A stretch of DNA of 64,000 nucleotides from Actinomadura sp. J1-007 (GTDB lineage Bacteria > Actinomycetota > Actinomycetes > Streptosporangiales > Streptosporangiaceae): positions 3,844,001 through 3,908,000 of the forward strand of contig NZ_WING01000001.1 in assembly GCF_009793335.1 (NCBI RefSeq). Reading direction: 5' to 3'. The translations under genes were made by a program, and so were the position numbers. Positions 32,091-41,381 of this stretch are shown piece after piece. The first letter of the stretch is position 1. Each line of letters starts with the position of its first letter. Under the pieces are notes generated by a model. The model was not told the DNA's origin, did not search any database, and was given only the letters and a program-made list of their open reading frames with translations.

Positions 32091-32122
32091 AGCCGTCCGC
32101 TTACCGGTTCCGCTCCGATCGG

Positions 32123-32968
32123 TCAGCGTTGGGTTATGGACTGGGGGTAGTCGGTGATGATGCCGTTGACGCCGAGGCCCAGCATGGTGCGGATGCTGCC
32201 GGGTTCGTCGACCGTCCAAACGTTGATGCCCATGCCGAGGGCGTGGACGCGATCGACCAGGGCCTTGTCGGTGACCGTGAACTGCGGGTTCACGTCGTCG
32301 GCCCATTTGCTGAGCGCGACCAGTTCGGCGTCGGACGGGCGTTCCGCGTCCAGTACGCCGATCGGTACCTGCGGAAGCAGTTCGTGGAATCGTTCGGCGT
32401 CTTCCACGACGAACGACTGGACGCCCAGTTCACCTCTGGCCAGTGCTCGGTGGAGGTAGCCCGGGACGGCTCGGAGTTCGCGGTTGATGTCCTCGGGCAG
32501 TCCGTCGTAGTGGTCGCACGGGCTGATTTCGGCGAGCAGTCCGATTTTGCCGCGGACTTGTTGGATGACCTCGCGTACCGAGGCGATCCGCTCTCCGGCG
32601 TAGCGCTTGTTGAACCAGGAGCCGGCGTCCAGGGTGCGCAGTTGATTCCAGGTGAAGTCAGACACGCGGTAGGAAGGGCGGCCGGGGAAGCGCTCCTCGA
32701 CGTCGGTGGTGCGTTCCATTGTGCAGTCGTGGAAGTTGACCAGTCGGCCGTCCTTGGTCCGCTGCACGTCGATCTCCACGAAATCCGCCTTCTGCCGGAT
32801 CGCGGTCCGGATCGCGGCCGCCGTGTTCTCCGGCGCGACGCCCGAGGAACCGCGGTGGGCGATCACATCGGCTCTCGCGGGCGCGGCGTTCGCCGAGACG
32901 TCCGGGCCGAATGCCGGGGCCAGGCCGATCAGGGAGACGAGGGCGGCGCGCAGCGCGACTTTCCGCAT
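32123..32968 (-). CDS. Secreted glycerophosphodiester phosphodiesterase
   Basis: A 281-residue enzyme that cleaves glycerophosphodiesters to glycerol-3-phosphate and an alcohol outside the cell. The signal peptide ends at SANAAPARA. The TIM-barrel signatures follow at once: IAHRGSSGVAPENT (catalytic His and Arg), FVEIDVQRTKDGRLVNFHD (metal ligands and second catalytic His), and near the end INVWTVDEPGSIRTMLGLGVNGIITDYP. All key residues are present and the length is normal for the family. ATG 32968 is used. A role in phosphate or lipid scavenging is likely. Confidence 0.95.
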   Translation of the reverse strand: MRKVALRAALVSLIGLAPAFGPDVSANAAPARADVIAHRGSSGVAPENTAAAIRTAIRQKADFVEIDVQRTKDGRLVNFHDCTMERTTDVEERFPGRPSYRVSDFTWNQLRTLDAGSWFNKRYAGERIASVREVIQQVRGKIGLLAEISPCDHYDGLPEDINRELRAVPGYLHRALARGELGVQSFVVEDAERFHELLPQVPIGVLDAERPSDAELVALSKWADDVNPQFTVTDKALVDRVHALGMGINVWTVDEPGSIRTMLGLGVNGIITDYPQSITQR

Positions 32969-33218
32969 GGGTGGCCTTTCGCTCGAACGACGTCCCGATC
33001 AAGATGGCGACCGCGAGTGATCACCCGGCCAACGGGTGGCGGCCGGGCAGGAGCCGGTGCGTGTCGCGTCGGAGCGGGGGCGGGGGTGGGAGCGAGGCCG
33101 AGGCTGCGGGGGCCGTACGGCCGTGCTTGGACGTTTGCGGGCCGGACGCGCCGTGGGCATGGTCTGACTCGGTCGGGTTGGTGGAAGATCGGCGGTGCTG
33201 TCGTTCAGAAGGAGCTCC

Positions 33219-33386
33219 ATGGCCAGAGACAAGATCGTCGCGCTTCGGGACTATCTCACCGCGGCGGCCGGGGACTTTCCCGGTGCCGTCCGGGTGGAGG
33301 TCGTGGAGGACGAGACCGGCATGTTCAGCGTCGAGCTTGAGAGCGGCGAGGAGTTGTTCGTCGCCATCGCGGCCGTCGTCTCTTGA
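33219..33386 (+). CDS. Small 55-residue protein of unknown function
   Basis: ATG 33219 is preceded by AAGGAG with good spacing, which favours it over the upstream in-frame start at 33195. The protein has a basic helix (RDKIVALRDYLTAAAG) followed by three short strands (VRVEVVEDETGMFSVELESGEELFVAIAAVV), an alpha-beta pattern compatible with a small folded domain. I do not recognise a family. It faces a strong terminator and is probably expressed on its own. Confidence 0.6.
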   Translation: MARDKIVALRDYLTAAAGDFPGAVRVEVVEDETGMFSVELESGEELFVAIAAVVS

Positions 33387-33433
33387 TGGACGATTCCGGG
33401 ATGTTCTGTGTATAGGCGGAACGGGCGGACGTG

Positions 33434-33462
33434 AAGGGGCCCGGCCGGTGGCCGGGCCCCTT
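33434..33462. terminator. Bidirectional terminator
   Basis: AAGGGGCCCGGCC and GGCCGGGCCCCTT form a perfect 13-bp stem with a GGT loop, lying between the ends of two convergent small genes (33386 and 33472). Confidence 0.88.
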
Positions 33463-33471
33463 CAGTGATGG

Positions 33472-33642
33472 TCAGTGGTGGGTGATCCACCAGGTCAGGG
33501 CGTCGACGGCGGCGGCTCCCAGGGCGGTGCCGGTGCCGTAGGCCAGGCCGCGGACGGCCGCGGTGGTGGCCAGGCGGTTCAGCCTGCGGGCACGGGCGCG
33601 CAGGCGTCTCCCGACGTGGGGCTTGGGCGAGGTGCTGGTCAT
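33472..33642 (-). CDS. Small basic membrane protein
   Basis: A 56-residue protein: an Arg-rich N-terminus (GRRLRARARRLNRL) and one hydrophobic helix (about residues 27-53, AAVRGLAYGTGTALGAAAVDALTWWI), ending with two His. ATG 33642 has AAAGG upstream. No family is recognised. It is divergent from the STAND-TPR gene, 197 bp apart. A functional link, such as a membrane partner of that protein, is possible but unsupported beyond adjacency. Confidence 0.5.
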   Translation of the reverse strand: MTSTSPKPHVGRRLRARARRLNRLATTAAVRGLAYGTGTALGAAAVDALTWWITHH

Positions 33643-33839
33643 GGCGGCCTTTCGAGTGCGGCCCCTGTGGTGGTCTGGGGCGTTAAGGGCGATTGGCGCA
33701 CTCCGGCCGGTTTTCCGGTTCTGGTCGTCTGGCGGGCGGCGGCCGGGCAGGGTGGTGGACCTGGGCTTTCCGGCGGGTACGCGGCATCGGTGCGTTTCTC
33801 CGGACGGTTCGGACCGGACTGAGCGATGGGGGCGGCGGG

Positions 33840-36787
33840 GTGAACGGGTCCGAGGGGCGCGACGCGACCGCCAGGTACGCGGCGGCACTGAACGGTCTGT
33901 GGGAGGCGGCGGGGAGGCCGCCCCACAGGGAGCTGGCGCGGCAGGGCACGGCGCAGCGCCCGCCGGTCAAAATCGCCAAATCGTCGTGGAGCGACTGGAT
34001 CAACGGCAGGAACGTGCCGTCCAACTCCCGGGTCGCCGGTTTTGTGGTCGAGTTGCTGACCCGCAGGGCGCGCCACCGTGATCCCGGCTTCGTCGGCGCG
34101 AAACCGGACTGGTGGGGCCAGATGCGCCGGCAGGCGCTCGCCGAACGCCGCGCCGACGGCGGCCAAGGCGGCCGTCCGCCGCGTGCGCGGCCGTCGGCGC
34201 CGATATCTGCTTCCGCGCCGGAACGGTGCCTGGTCGGTGTGATCCCGCCCGTCGCGGACTGTTTCCAGCCGCGTCAGGTCGCCGTTGTGTTGCAGGACGC
34301 TCTGGAGGCGGCCGGTGGGGAAACGGTCGTCTTGACCCAGCAGCCCGACGGGACGCGGCGTTCCATCGGTAGGGGGCGAGTGCTGTCGGGGATGGGCGGA
34401 GTGGGCAAGACGCAGTTGGCGGCCGATTTCGCACGCCGCGCCTGGGAGCACGGGGCGGTGGACGTGCTGGTGTGGGTGACGGCGGCCTCGACTCCGGCGG
34501 TGATCGATGCGTACGCCGAGACCGCCGTCCGTCTGGCCCTGCCCGGCTGCGACGGTAGCGACCAGGAGGCCGATGCGCGCGGTTTCCTGGCCTGGACGCG
34601 GGAGACCGACCGAAGCTGGCTCGTGGTCCTGGACGACCTGGGCGACCCCGACGACCTCTCGGGTTGGTGGCCGCCATCCGACACCGCAGGGGGACGCGTG
34701 CTGGCCACAACCCGCCGCCGGGACGCCGCGCTGTGGGGACACGGGCGTCGCGTGCTCGATATCGACATCTACGCCGCGGAAGAGGCCCGTTCCTACCTGA
34801 GCGACAAGCTCGCCGCTCTGGAACGCACCGAACCCGACGCCGAACTAGACGGCTTGGCCGCAGACCTGGGATATCTGCCACTGGCGCTCGCTCAGGCCGC
34901 CGCCTACCTCATCGACGCGGGCATCACCTGTGCCGAATACCGGATATTGCTGGCCGACCAGCGGCGCACGCTCAGCGACCTGGCGCCGGACAGCCTGCCG
35001 GACGACCATCCGCGGATCGTCGCCGCCGCTTGGGCGCTGTCGATCGACCGCGCCAACGCGGCCCGTCCCCAGGGACTGGCCCGCCCCCTGCTGGAACTGC
35101 TGTCCGTACTGGATCCCAACGGCATCCCGCAACAGATCCTCACCGCACCGGCCGCGCTGGCCTTGCTCAACGGTTCCGACCACGAGCTGGTACGGGACGC
35201 GGTAAGGCTGCTGCACCGTTTCAGCCTCGTTACTCACAATCCGGCTGCCACGGACCGCGAGATCCGTATCCACCAGCTCATCCAGCGCGCAACCCGCGAA
35301 AACAACTTCGCGCCCTCGGCCGACCCCGGCGCGGAGGCGCTCGCCGCGCTAGTTCGTACCGCTGCCGACGCCTTGATGGAGGTCTGGCCCGAGAACGAGC
35401 ACGGTCGGCTAGCGCAGACCCTGCGCACCAACACGGCCGCCCTGGAACGTGCCCACCCCTCGGCCCTCTGGCAGAACGACCAAGCCCATCCGGTGCTGTT
35501 TCACTCCGCCATCAGTCTCGGCGAGACGGGCCAGGCCGCGGCGGCCCTCGCGGAATGGAACCGCCTCTACGACTCCGCCCGCGAATACCTGGGTCCCGAC
35601 CACCGCGACACGCTCACCAGCAGGGGCGCCGTCGGACGTGCGCTGGGGAGACAGGCGACGTGGCGGGTGCGATAGCCGTTTTCGAGCAGCTCCTGCCCGA
35701 ACTCGTTCGCGTGCTCGGGCCGGACGAACCAGAGACGCTCGAATGCCGGAGCAATATGGCGTACTGGCAGGGCGAGGCGGGCGATGTGGCGGGAGCGGTC
35801 GCCGCATACGAACGGCTGCTGCCCGACCTGGCCCGAGTGCTCGGGCCGGACGATTTCGAGACGCTGAACAGCCGAAGCAACCTGGCTTACTGGCGAGGGC
35901 TCGCGGGAGACGCGGCCGGTGCGGTCGCCGCGTTCGAGGAACTGCTGCCCGATCTCACCCGGGCACTCGGCTCCGACCATTCCCTGACCCTGGGCGTACG
36001 GAACAACGCCGCGCAATGGCGAGGCGAGACGGGCGACGCCGCCGGTGCTGTGGCCGCTTACGAAGCGCTGCTTCCCGATGTGGACCGAGCGTTGGGCTCC
36101 GACACCGCGCACGCTCTGGCCATGCGGAACAACATGGCGAAGTGGAGAGGGCTCGCCGGGGACACGGCCGGCGCGATCGCAGCGTACGAGGAACTGCTGC
36201 CTGACCTCGTCCGAGTTCTCGGCCCCGACCATCCGCTCACCCATACCGCCAGGAACAGCATGGCGCACTTGCGCGGTGAGGCGGGCGACGCCGAAGGCGC
36301 GGTGGCCGCCTACCAAGAACTGCTGGCGGACCGGCTGCGGGTGCTGGGCCCCGACCATCCGAGCACCCTGGACACCCAGAGCAATCTCGCGTCCTGGCAG
36401 GGCAGGTCGGGGGACGCGTCCGGGGCGGCAGCGGCGTTCGAGGAACTGCTCATCGACCGTTTGCGACTGATGGACCCCGACCATCCGCACGTTCTGCACG
36501 CGCGGGGAAGTCTCGCGAACTGGCGGGGAGAGGCCGGTGACGCGGCTGGAGCGCTCGCCGTTTTCGAGGAACTGCTCCCCGATTTCGTCCGAGTGCTGGG
36601 GGCCGTCCATCCGCAGACGCTTGTCACTCGGGCTTATCTGGCGCGGTGGCGCGGCGAGGCGGGCGACCCTGACGGGGCGGTGGCCGCATTCGATGAATTG
36701 CTGCCTGAACTCTCCCGAGTCCTCGGCCCTGACCATCCCTCCACCTTGTCCGCCCAAGCGCACAGGGCACGGTGGCTGGCCGACTGA
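33840..36787 (+). CDS. STAND NTPase with HTH-like N-terminus and TPR repeats (frameshifted here)
   Basis: About 982 residues after bridging one shift. Residues 1-105 resemble an XRE-type helix-turn-helix module of actinomycete signalling NTPases (LNGLWEAAGRPPHRELA...SWSDWINGRNVPS). Residues about 165-500 form an NB-ARC/STAND ATPase with Walker A SGMGGVGKTQLA (about 184-195), Walker B WLVVLDDL and LPLALAQAAAYL. The C-terminus has ten TPR units of 42 residues, nine of them very similar (GEAGDxAGAVAAYEELLPDLxRVLGPDH). STAND proteins switch by nucleotide exchange and oligomerise on ligand binding; roles include transcriptional control and defence. The frame breaks near 35,620-35,650, between repeats 1 and 2, with the direction of one missing base. 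GTG 33840 is the most likely start. Confidence 0.85.
35640..36775 (+). repeat. Nine tandem 126-bp (42-codon) TPR units
   Basis: Nine consecutive units of exactly 126 bp encode near-identical 42-residue kinesin-light-chain-like TPRs. Invariant positions include GD-AGA-AA-E-LLP-L-R-LG-DHP-TL-R-N-A-WRG. The uniform length points to expansion by tandem duplication. Confidence 0.85.
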
Positions 36788-37150
36788 GGCCCCGAGGCCG
36801 TTGGACGGCGCGGACCTAGCGAGTGGTGTGCGTGCTGCGCGGTGTGAGCTTGCTGTGCGTTCAGTGTGTCCGGTGTGTCCGGTGTAGTCGGCGCGGCTTG
36901 TGCTGGGGTTAGTACGGCTTGTGCGGGGCGGGCAGCAGTCGGTGCCGTCCCATGAGCGGTTTGGGTTTGCGGCGTCCCGTCTCGCTGGTCGCGATCCGGG
37001 GCGGCGGGGCGTCTCGGAAACGCTGAGGAAACGCCTGCTGGTTTATACAAGGTCCTCGAAAGATCAACGCCTTCGGATGCCCGGAGATTGTGTCCGGGGC
37101 GAAGTCCGCGCGCGTTCAGACGGCGTGATTTCGTTGAAAGGATTCTTGTG
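36788..37150. other. Intergenic region without a recognised gene
   Basis: A 363-bp gap. Short GTGTCCGGTGTGTCCGGTGT repeats occur at about 36,865-36,890. The only open frame (36900-37154) has no family-like content. GAAAGGA at 37136-37142 is the ribosome-binding site of the next gene. Confidence 0.45.
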
Positions 37151-38275
37151 GTGAAACGTGCGACGACGGCCGTCGGCATTACCGGCGCGATGCTGGCCCT
37201 GAGCACTGCGGTGTCTGCCGCTGCTGCTGTGCCTGTCGCGGCGGGCGAGAGCCGGTCCGCGATGGGTGACGTGCAACGAGCGATGGACGCCCTCGCTGGA
37301 ACGCCCGGAGTGGTGGGTGCCATCGGAGAGACGTACGTCGACGGCAAGCGCGTCGGGCGTGGAACGGCCGGCTCCCGCCTCCTCAACGGCAAGGGAGGGA
37401 GGATTCCCACTGATGCTCGTTACCGCATCGCGTCCCAGACCAAGAGGATAACGGCCACGGTGCTTCTGCAACTGGTCGACGAACACAGGCTCGGACTGGA
37501 CGACAAGCTCAGCGAGGTCCTTCCCGAAGTGGCACGCCGAGACCTGGTCGAACGAGCGGACGAGATCACCGTTCGGCAGCTGGTGCAACTCACTTCGGGG
37601 ATCCCGGATTTCTCTCACACCAAGGAATTCGATGACTTCGATTTCACGACGCACTACCGACCGACCGACCTGCTGAAGGCATCGCGGTCTCTGCCGCGTG
37701 AACAGGAGCCGGGAGAGAAGTTCTCCTACTCCAACACCGACTACATCCTTCTCGGCATGATTATCGAGAAAGTGAGCCGCCGCTCCCTGGCCGCCGAGTT
37801 CAAGCGGCGCATCTTCCGTCCCCTCGGGATGGACCGTACTTACCTGCCCACCAGGCCCGGCCAGGGCATCAAAGGCCCTCACGGGCACGGCTACTTCCCC
37901 GATGCCTCGGGCAGGTTGCACGACATGGACCGGCTCAATCCGAGTAGAGCGCTCGGAGCCGGCGGCGTGGTCTCGAACGCCCGCGACATCAGCAGGTTCT
38001 TCCGCGCTTTCCAGAGGGGCGATCTCCTGCCCGCGGACCTGCAACGGGTGCTTGAACCGCAGGGCCCGCCTCCCAACGGCGGGCCCTGCGGAGGCAGGCC
38101 GGAACTGCGCGGGCCCGCCGGCAGCGCGCCCGGCCTCAATGCCGTGACGTTCACAACGCCCGATGGACGCCGGCAGTTCGCCGTCTCCGTCACGTTGAGC
38201 ATGGACAACGCGAATCCCGGCATCAGCGCGGCTCTCAGCAAGGCCGCCGGAACGGTGTTCTGTCCCAAGAAATAG
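37151..38275 (+). CDS. Secreted serine hydrolase, beta-lactamase class C / D-Ala carboxypeptidase fold
   Basis: A 374-residue exported serine hydrolase. The signal peptide ends near AAAAVPVA. The SxxK motif is Ser95-Q-T-Lys98 (RIASQTKRITATVLLQL) and the second motif is Tyr193-S-Asn195 (FSYSNTDYILLGMII). The third motif, normally HxG or KTG after a YGLG strand, is not evident: where it should come, the sequence reads GPCGGRPELRGPAGSAPGLNAV, which looks shortened. Either the domain is variant or an in-frame deletion removed the strand, so activity is uncertain. GTG 37151 lies 8 bp after GAAAGGA. A fragment resembling its own N-terminus lies 150 bp downstream. Confidence 0.85.
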   Translation: MKRATTAVGITGAMLALSTAVSAAAAVPVAAGESRSAMGDVQRAMDALAGTPGVVGAIGETYVDGKRVGRGTAGSRLLNGKGGRIPTDARYRIASQTKRITATVLLQLVDEHRLGLDDKLSEVLPEVARRDLVERADEITVRQLVQLTSGIPDFSHTKEFDDFDFTTHYRPTDLLKASRSLPREQEPGEKFSYSNTDYILLGMIIEKVSRRSLAAEFKRRIFRPLGMDRTYLPTRPGQGIKGPHGHGYFPDASGRLHDMDRLNPSRALGAGGVVSNARDISRFFRAFQRGDLLPADLQRVLEPQGPPPNGGPCGGRPELRGPAGSAPGLNAVTFTTPDGRRQFAVSVTLSMDNANPGISAALSKAAGTVFCPKK

Positions 38276-38365
38276 CCCGGGTCGGGAGGTGGTGGTCTGC
38301 TGTCACGCCTCGGTACCTCTAGAAAGAAATGGTTTTTGAGGCGTGGTACATCGGCTCGGGGGCTC

Positions 38366-38401
38366 GGCCTCGCCCCGTTTCCGCGGGAACGGGGCGAGGC
38401 C
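38366..38401. terminator. Hairpin downstream of the serine hydrolase
   Basis: GGCCTCGCCCCGTT and AACGGGGCGAGGCC form a perfect 14-bp stem with an 8-base loop, 90 bp after the stop codon. Confidence 0.7.
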
Positions 38402-38414
38402 ACCGCACCCCCGG

Positions 38415-38500
38415 CCACCGTTGTACCGGCGGCCGCGGCACGTTCCCGTCCGGCGTACGGAGACGTCCAGAAGGCGATGAACGAGCTGCGTATCTCGCCT
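38415..38500 (+). pseudogene. Remnant resembling the serine hydrolase N-terminus
   Basis: One frame reads PAAAARSRPAYGDVQKAMNEL, close to PVAAGESRSAMGDVQRAMDAL at the start of the mature hydrolase at 37.2 kb. The similarity covers only about 21-30 residues and then stops, and no start or catalytic motif follows. It is best read as a decayed or partial duplicate. The surrounding 38276-38547 gap has no other gene. Confidence 0.45.
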
Positions 38501-38547
38501 GCAAGCCTTCGCAGGCCGGTACGCGTCGGCGGGTGCACGCCGTCCCG

Positions 38548-39357
38548 CTACGGGCGGCGGGCCCTCAGACCGTAGGAGGTGGGCAGCCACTGGTCGCCGA
38601 ACGGGAACCGCATCCGTCCGTCAGGAGAGCGGACGAGTTTCGGGTCGATGTCCTCATCGAACCATTCGGTGAGAGATTCGACCCGCAGTCCCGCGCTGGC
38701 CACGGCGCTCACCACCTCACCGATCCCGTGCGGATACTGGACGGTCTCCGTCGTTTGCGGCGACAGTTCGTTCACCGCGTACGACGAACTGTTGGAGAAG
38801 CGTACGGGCCGTTCCCCCGCGTAAGGGAAGTCGACCACCAGGGGCTCCACCGTGTCGGTCATCGTCACCAGCGGGTGCATGTCGATGAGCACCAGCGAGC
38901 CGCCGGGGCGCAGGCAGGCCGCCGCGGAGGCCATCCATTCGGCCGCCGAACGGATCCAGCACAGCACGCCGTACGAGGCGAAGACCACGTCGAATCGGCC
39001 GGAAAGGCTCTCCGGCAGTGCCAGCACATCGGACTCGACGAACTCCGCCGAAAGTTTGGCCTCGGCGGCCAGTTTCCTGGCACGTTCCACCGCGACGGCG
39101 GAGAAGTCCACTCCCGTCGCCTGTGCTCCCTCTCGCGCCCACGACAGGGTGTCCAGCCCGAAGTGGCATTGCAGGTGCAGCAGATCCAGGCCGGAAACGT
39201 CCCCGGCCGCCGCGGCGACTTCCGTCCGTTCTCGCTCGGTCAGCGAGGATTCGCCGGAGAGGAAGGCGTCCACGTCGTAGTAGTCGTCGTCCCCGCGCCC
39301 GTGCCTGTCGGCCAGCGCGTCCCACCAGTTTCGATTGGTCACCACCGCATCGTTCAT
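38548..39357 (-). CDS. Class I SAM-dependent methyltransferase
   Basis: A 269-residue small-molecule-type methyltransferase. The SAM-binding motif I is LDLLHLQCHFGLDTLSWAREGA, then TGVDFSAVAVERARKLA, ESDVLALPESLSGRFDVVFASYGVLCWI and LRPGGSLVLIDMHP. The C-terminal part (SAVASAGLRVESLTEWFDED...QWLPTSYGLRARRP) matches a common actinomycete subgroup with unknown acceptor. ATG 39357 (MNDAVVTNRNWWDALADRH) is chosen over 39411 because the family begins there. It is transcribed alone. Confidence 0.93.
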   Translation of the reverse strand: MNDAVVTNRNWWDALADRHGRGDDDYYDVDAFLSGESSLTERERTEVAAAAGDVSGLDLLHLQCHFGLDTLSWAREGAQATGVDFSAVAVERARKLAAEAKLSAEFVESDVLALPESLSGRFDVVFASYGVLCWIRSAAEWMASAAACLRPGGSLVLIDMHPLVTMTDTVEPLVVDFPYAGERPVRFSNSSSYAVNELSPQTTETVQYPHGIGEVVSAVASAGLRVESLTEWFDEDIDPKLVRSPDGRMRFPFGDQWLPTSYGLRARRP

Positions 39358-39821
39358 GCATGGAACGTTATAGGCGAACGGCCGGCCAACGGACATCGAG
39401 CCGTCCGACATTGCTCCGGCCGTGGGGGCTGGAGGGATGGGGCGGTGCCGTCTGCCGTGCGTTATTCGAACAAAGGCGGCGTCCCGCCTCTGTGAAGGAT
39501 CGCGGAGGGCACTCGATGCGCTGGCATGGTGCTCGTCAAGAGGGACGTGCGTTGGGGAAGGTGCTGGTCAAGACGTGCGCGCATCGTGGCGTCGGCCGAC
39601 CTTCATCATTCGAGCACCGGGCGGCCTGACGCGGCGTTAGCCATGGCCGACGTACCGCCAAGTGCGGATGTGCAGGTGGCCGGACGCGGCGGATGGCGCA
39701 GTGCGGATGCATAGAGCGTCGCGCATCGGCTGCGAGTGGTGGTCTTCCTCCAGCGCCACCGTTCTGCTCATCGAGCGCTCATGCCGTTGATTATTCGCCC
39801 GTTCGGCTTAGGTTGTGGGTT
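39358..39821. other. Divergent intergenic region
   Basis: This 464-bp gap lies between the methyltransferase and HEXXH genes. Several short frames are open but none looks like a gene. Near its right end lies the promoter described separately. Confidence 0.4.
39787..39814 (+). promoter_or_regulatory. Probable promoter of a leaderless transcript
   Basis: TTGATT at 39787-39792 and TAGGTT at 39809-39814 are separated by 16 bp. This would place the transcription start at about 39,821-39,822, exactly on the GTG of the next gene, which has no Shine-Dalgarno sequence. Leaderless mRNAs are common in actinomycetes. Confidence 0.5.
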
Positions 39822-41114
39822 GTGGATCTCCGGGATGAGGTTGAGGCGACGATCCGGGCGTGGGACGCGTACGAGGTCGGGCGCGGCGGTTCGCCCGTGA
39901 TCGACTTCGACTGCCATCCGGTGGACGGCGGGGTGTCGGCCGCCGGAAGCCGTGTCGAGGTCTATCGGCAGCTCGTCGAACTGCGGAACATGGCCGAGGG
40001 ACGGCTCCGAGAGCGGATCGGGGCCGATATCGCGTTCCTGGGCGCTTTGCTGGGAGAACGGCTGCCGCTGGACGAGTTCGTTGGGGCGACCCAGGGATGC
40101 GGGGCGGCGGGCTGGGGCGAGGAGTACGTGGCGGCCTGCGGGGAGCGGGCGCGGCGGACATTGGACGATCTCGGCGTGAAATGGGGGCCGACGACGATCG
40201 CCGAGCTGAACGACATCGAAGGGCGCATCGAACTCGCCGACGTCCCCGACGCCATCCGCGCTGCGACGGACGCAGACGAACCCGTCGTACGGGAGCTCGT
40301 CGGTAGCGACGCGCCGTTCGAGTTGGTCATCGAGACGGCGGACGTCGACGCGTACTGGGCGTACTGGCTGGACGGCTCGGGCCACCGGGTACGCCTGCGG
40401 CTCAACCTGCGGAACGCGGTGTTCACCCGCGCGGGGCTGCGGCGGTTCGCGCTGCACGAGGTGCTCGGGCACGGTTTGCAGAGTTCGAGCTGGACGAGCG
40501 CGGCGGAACGAGGCGTCGAGTGGGTCCGGCTGATGTCCGTTCACGCGCAGCACCAGGTCCTGCTGGAGGGACTGGCGCAGGCGTTGCCGCTCTTCGTGGC
40601 CCCCGACGACCGGGTCCTGATGGGACGCGTCCAGGTGGACCACTACATCCAGCTCGTCCGGTCGGAACTGCACCTCGGGCTGGAACGCGGCGCGCCGATC
40701 CTGGAACTGGCGGACCACGCGAGGCGCCGCGTCCCGTGGTGGAGCGACGGCGTGATCGCGGACGCGCTCGCCGACCGGGGCGCCGACCCCCGGCTCCGTT
40801 CGTACCTGTGGGCCTATCCGGCGGGTATCGACTGGTTCGTCCACCTGGCGGAGACCGATGCGACGACGTGGCGGAACGTGCTCCGGGCCGCATACCGTTC
40901 GCCCCTCACCCCTGCGGACCTCAGCGAACTCTGGCCCACCGGCCCCACCATCGGCGGCCCGTCCTCCACTTCCGCCCCTGGCCTTGGCTCCAGCTTTGGC
41001 CTTGCTTCCGGCGCGGCCCATGCTCCCGGCCCAGCTCGTGTATCCGAGCCCGATCACGCTCCCGGCCCGAACCATGTGTCCAGCTCAGACCGTGCGCCCG
41101 GCGTCGGCCGCTGA
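39822..41114 (+). CDS. Putative HEXXH metallopeptidase-like protein, family not recognised
   Basis: A 430-residue soluble protein with no signal peptide. The central feature is His212-Glu213-V-L-Gly-His216 in RRFALHEVLGHGLQ, an HEXXH zinc-site pattern. A possible third ligand is Glu in HQVLLEGLAQALPLF about 40 residues later. The N-terminal part is helical (VEVYRQLVELRNMAEGRLRERIG), and the last ~60 residues are Ser/Pro/Gly-rich. The arrangement resembles gluzincin-type peptidases, but I cannot place it in a named family and the substrate is unknown. GTG 39822 is taken as start because of the promoter placed just upstream. It is monocistronic. Confidence 0.68.
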   Translation: MDLRDEVEATIRAWDAYEVGRGGSPVIDFDCHPVDGGVSAAGSRVEVYRQLVELRNMAEGRLRERIGADIAFLGALLGERLPLDEFVGATQGCGAAGWGEEYVAACGERARRTLDDLGVKWGPTTIAELNDIEGRIELADVPDAIRAATDADEPVVRELVGSDAPFELVIETADVDAYWAYWLDGSGHRVRLRLNLRNAVFTRAGLRRFALHEVLGHGLQSSSWTSAAERGVEWVRLMSVHAQHQVLLEGLAQALPLFVAPDDRVLMGRVQVDHYIQLVRSELHLGLERGAPILELADHARRRVPWWSDGVIADALADRGADPRLRSYLWAYPAGIDWFVHLAETDATTWRNVLRAAYRSPLTPADLSELWPTGPTIGGPSSTSAPGLGSSFGLASGAAHAPGPARVSEPDHAPGPNHVSSSDRAPGVGR

Positions 41115-41323
41115 ACGCTGACGCGGCCGGCGTGCGTCGGCCGAACGACCGCGTCCGACCCCAACCACGATCGCGCGCCCGTTGAACGACCGTGTCGCAC
41201 CACGCCACGCGACTGCGTCCGCACGCCGAACGGCCAAGGCTCGCCGTCCGGCCCGCGTTCTTCGAGCAGGCGAGAGGCGAGAGGCAAGGACGACGGGAGG
41301 CGGGGGACGTCCGGTACGGCCAG

Positions 41324-41360
41324 TCGGTCTCGATGTCGTTCTGGACGGCATCGAGACCGA
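41324..41360. terminator. Hairpin after the CU044_5270 gene
   Basis: TCGGTCTCGATG and CATCGAGACCGA form a perfect 12-bp stem, 21 bp past the stop of the minus-strand gene that ends at 41382. Confidence 0.7.
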
Positions 41361-41381
41361 CGGACCGGGCCCGTTGAAAGG

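Noticed and set aside
33195..36787. A confirmed anti-phage defence island
   Set aside because: Apart from one STAND-TPR gene there are no recognised defence nucleases, toxins, reverse transcriptases or restriction genes nearby; the idea is kept only as a possibility for that gene.
36900..37154. Small frame of 84 codons upstream of the serine hydrolase
   Set aside because: Low-information composition, no ribosome-binding site, and it overlaps the promoter and start of the real gene.
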